Assembly: GCA_947627815.1 (NCBI GenBank) | Contig: CANQXN010000107.1 | Span: 1 to 5,971 of the forward strand | DNA from: an uncultured Clostridia bacterium | GTDB lineage: Bacteria > Bacillota > Clostridia > Oscillospirales > CAG-272 | Direction of reading: 5' to 3' | DNA length: 5,971 bases | Shown: positions 5,573-5,971 of the stretch, piece by piece | How the letters are laid out: every line of letters begins with the position of its first letter | Numbering within the stretch: the first letter of the stretch is position 1 | Notes under the pieces: model-generated | Seen by the model: only the letters and a program-made list of their open reading frames with translations | Database searches by the model: none | Told to the model about the DNA's origin: nothing | Program-made: the position numbers and the translations under genes

Positions 5573-5616
5573 AAAACAGGCGGCGGAAAAGCGTACGCTT
5601 TTCCGCCGCCTGTTTT
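5573..5616. terminator. Bidirectional terminator between converging genes
   Basis: This is a perfect 44-bp palindrome centred between 5594 and 5595: 20 bp of stem with AAAACAGGCGGCGGAAAAGC as left arm and a GTAC loop. It begins the base after the alpha-galactosidase stop and ends 10 bases before the sugar-transferase stop. The TTTT at 5613-5616 is a short U-tail for + strand transcripts, and the - strand continues into a longer T-rich run (TTTTTTATTTTTC), so the element can end both transcripts. Confidence 0.92.
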
Positions 5617-5626
5617 GGCGTCTGGC

Positions 5627-5971
5627 TCAACCGCCCGAGCGAATGTCAGAGCGGCAAAGCACTTTTTTGACCGTTTTGCAAACAATCAAAATGTCCATTT
5701 TCAGCCCGACTTTTTCTAAATACTCTCTATCGTAGGCGACCTTTTCCTCATCGGTGAGAAAATCGCGGCCGTTGACCTGCGCCCAGCCGGTGATGCCGGG
5801 GCGCAGCTGATAAACCCCCGCTTCCCGGCGCATTCTGTGAACCTCGGTTTCCTGCGGGATGAGCGGACGGGGGCCGATGAGGGAGAGCGCCCCCGAAAGT
5901 ACCTGAAAAAGCTGCGCCAGTTCATCGATGCTGGTATTGCGCAGAAACCGGCCGAATCTCGTGGTATACTG
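5627..5971 (-). CDS. Bacterial sugar transferase (undecaprenyl-phosphate sugar phosphotransferase family), C-terminal part
   Basis: The - strand frame is open from the window edge at 5971 to the TGA at 5629-5627, giving 114 residues; the start is outside. These membrane enzymes move a sugar-1-phosphate from a nucleotide sugar to undecaprenyl phosphate, the first step of capsule, exopolysaccharide or glycan assembly. Conserved blocks appear in the family order: TRFGRFLRNTSIDELAQLF, then LSLIGPRPLIPQE, LRPGITGWAQVNGRD, and the terminal helix region VAYDREYLEKVGLKMDILIV followed by CKTVKKVL. This is the cytosolic catalytic C-terminal portion; any N-terminal membrane helices are beyond the edge. 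The sugar specificity cannot be read from this fragment. The short extra tail CRSDIRSGG after the family core is not unusual. Confidence 0.94.
   Translation of the reverse strand, partial: QYTTRFGRFLRNTSIDELAQLFQVLSGALSLIGPRPLIPQETEVHRMRREAGVYQLRPGITGWAQVNGRDFLTDEEKVAYDREYLEKVGLKMDILIVCKTVKKVLCRSDIRSGG

Overview
The window looks like chromosomal DNA from a moderately GC-rich low-GC-phylum relative (Bacillota, most likely class Clostridia, possibly the gut Oscillospirales group). This rests on the proteins present (formate-tetrahydrofolate ligase, a Clostridia-style ECF-like sigma factor with a long C-terminal extension, a GH36 alpha-galactosidase), strong AGGAGG-type ribosome binding sites, and consensus sigma-A promoters. 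The assignment is inference; nothing in the window fixes the genus.

Layout on the + strand: (1) 1-624, the C-terminal 207 codons of formate-tetrahydrofolate ligase (fhs). (2) 625-733, a short gap with no clear terminator, containing an inverted repeat that overlaps the next ribosome binding site. (3) 734-2395, a 553-residue sigma-70-family protein: ordinary sigma2 and sigma4 regions, then a winged-helix-like segment and about 200 residues that I cannot assign. (4) 2396-2493, a gap carrying a strong hairpin. (5) 2494-3069, a 191-residue HD-domain hydrolase of the SpoT/MESH1 type (small alarmone hydrolase). (6) 3070-3517, a gene-free stretch filled with repeats: an array of about eight small hairpins punctuated by ATGATG or CATCAT, then two 27-bp direct repeats, the second of which opens a nested palindromic element that can fold as a three-way junction. 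(7) 3518-3633, a tRNA-Ala(CGC) gene on the - strand with its own terminator and promoter. (8) 3800-5572, a cytoplasmic GH36-type alpha-galactosidase with a consensus promoter divergent from that of the tRNA. (9) 5573-5616, a perfect 44-bp palindrome that can terminate both converging genes. (10) 5627-5971 on the - strand, the C-terminal 114 codons of a bacterial sugar transferase (undecaprenyl-phosphate sugar phosphotransferase family).

Functionally this is a mosaic rather than one operon. fhs serves one-carbon metabolism. The sigma factor and HD hydrolase are adjacent and co-directional and may form a small regulatory unit. The alpha-galactosidase is a stand-alone catabolic gene, and the sugar transferase is the end of a surface-polysaccharide locus entering from the right. 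The least explained parts are the repeat region at 3108-3506 and the C-terminal domain of the sigma factor.
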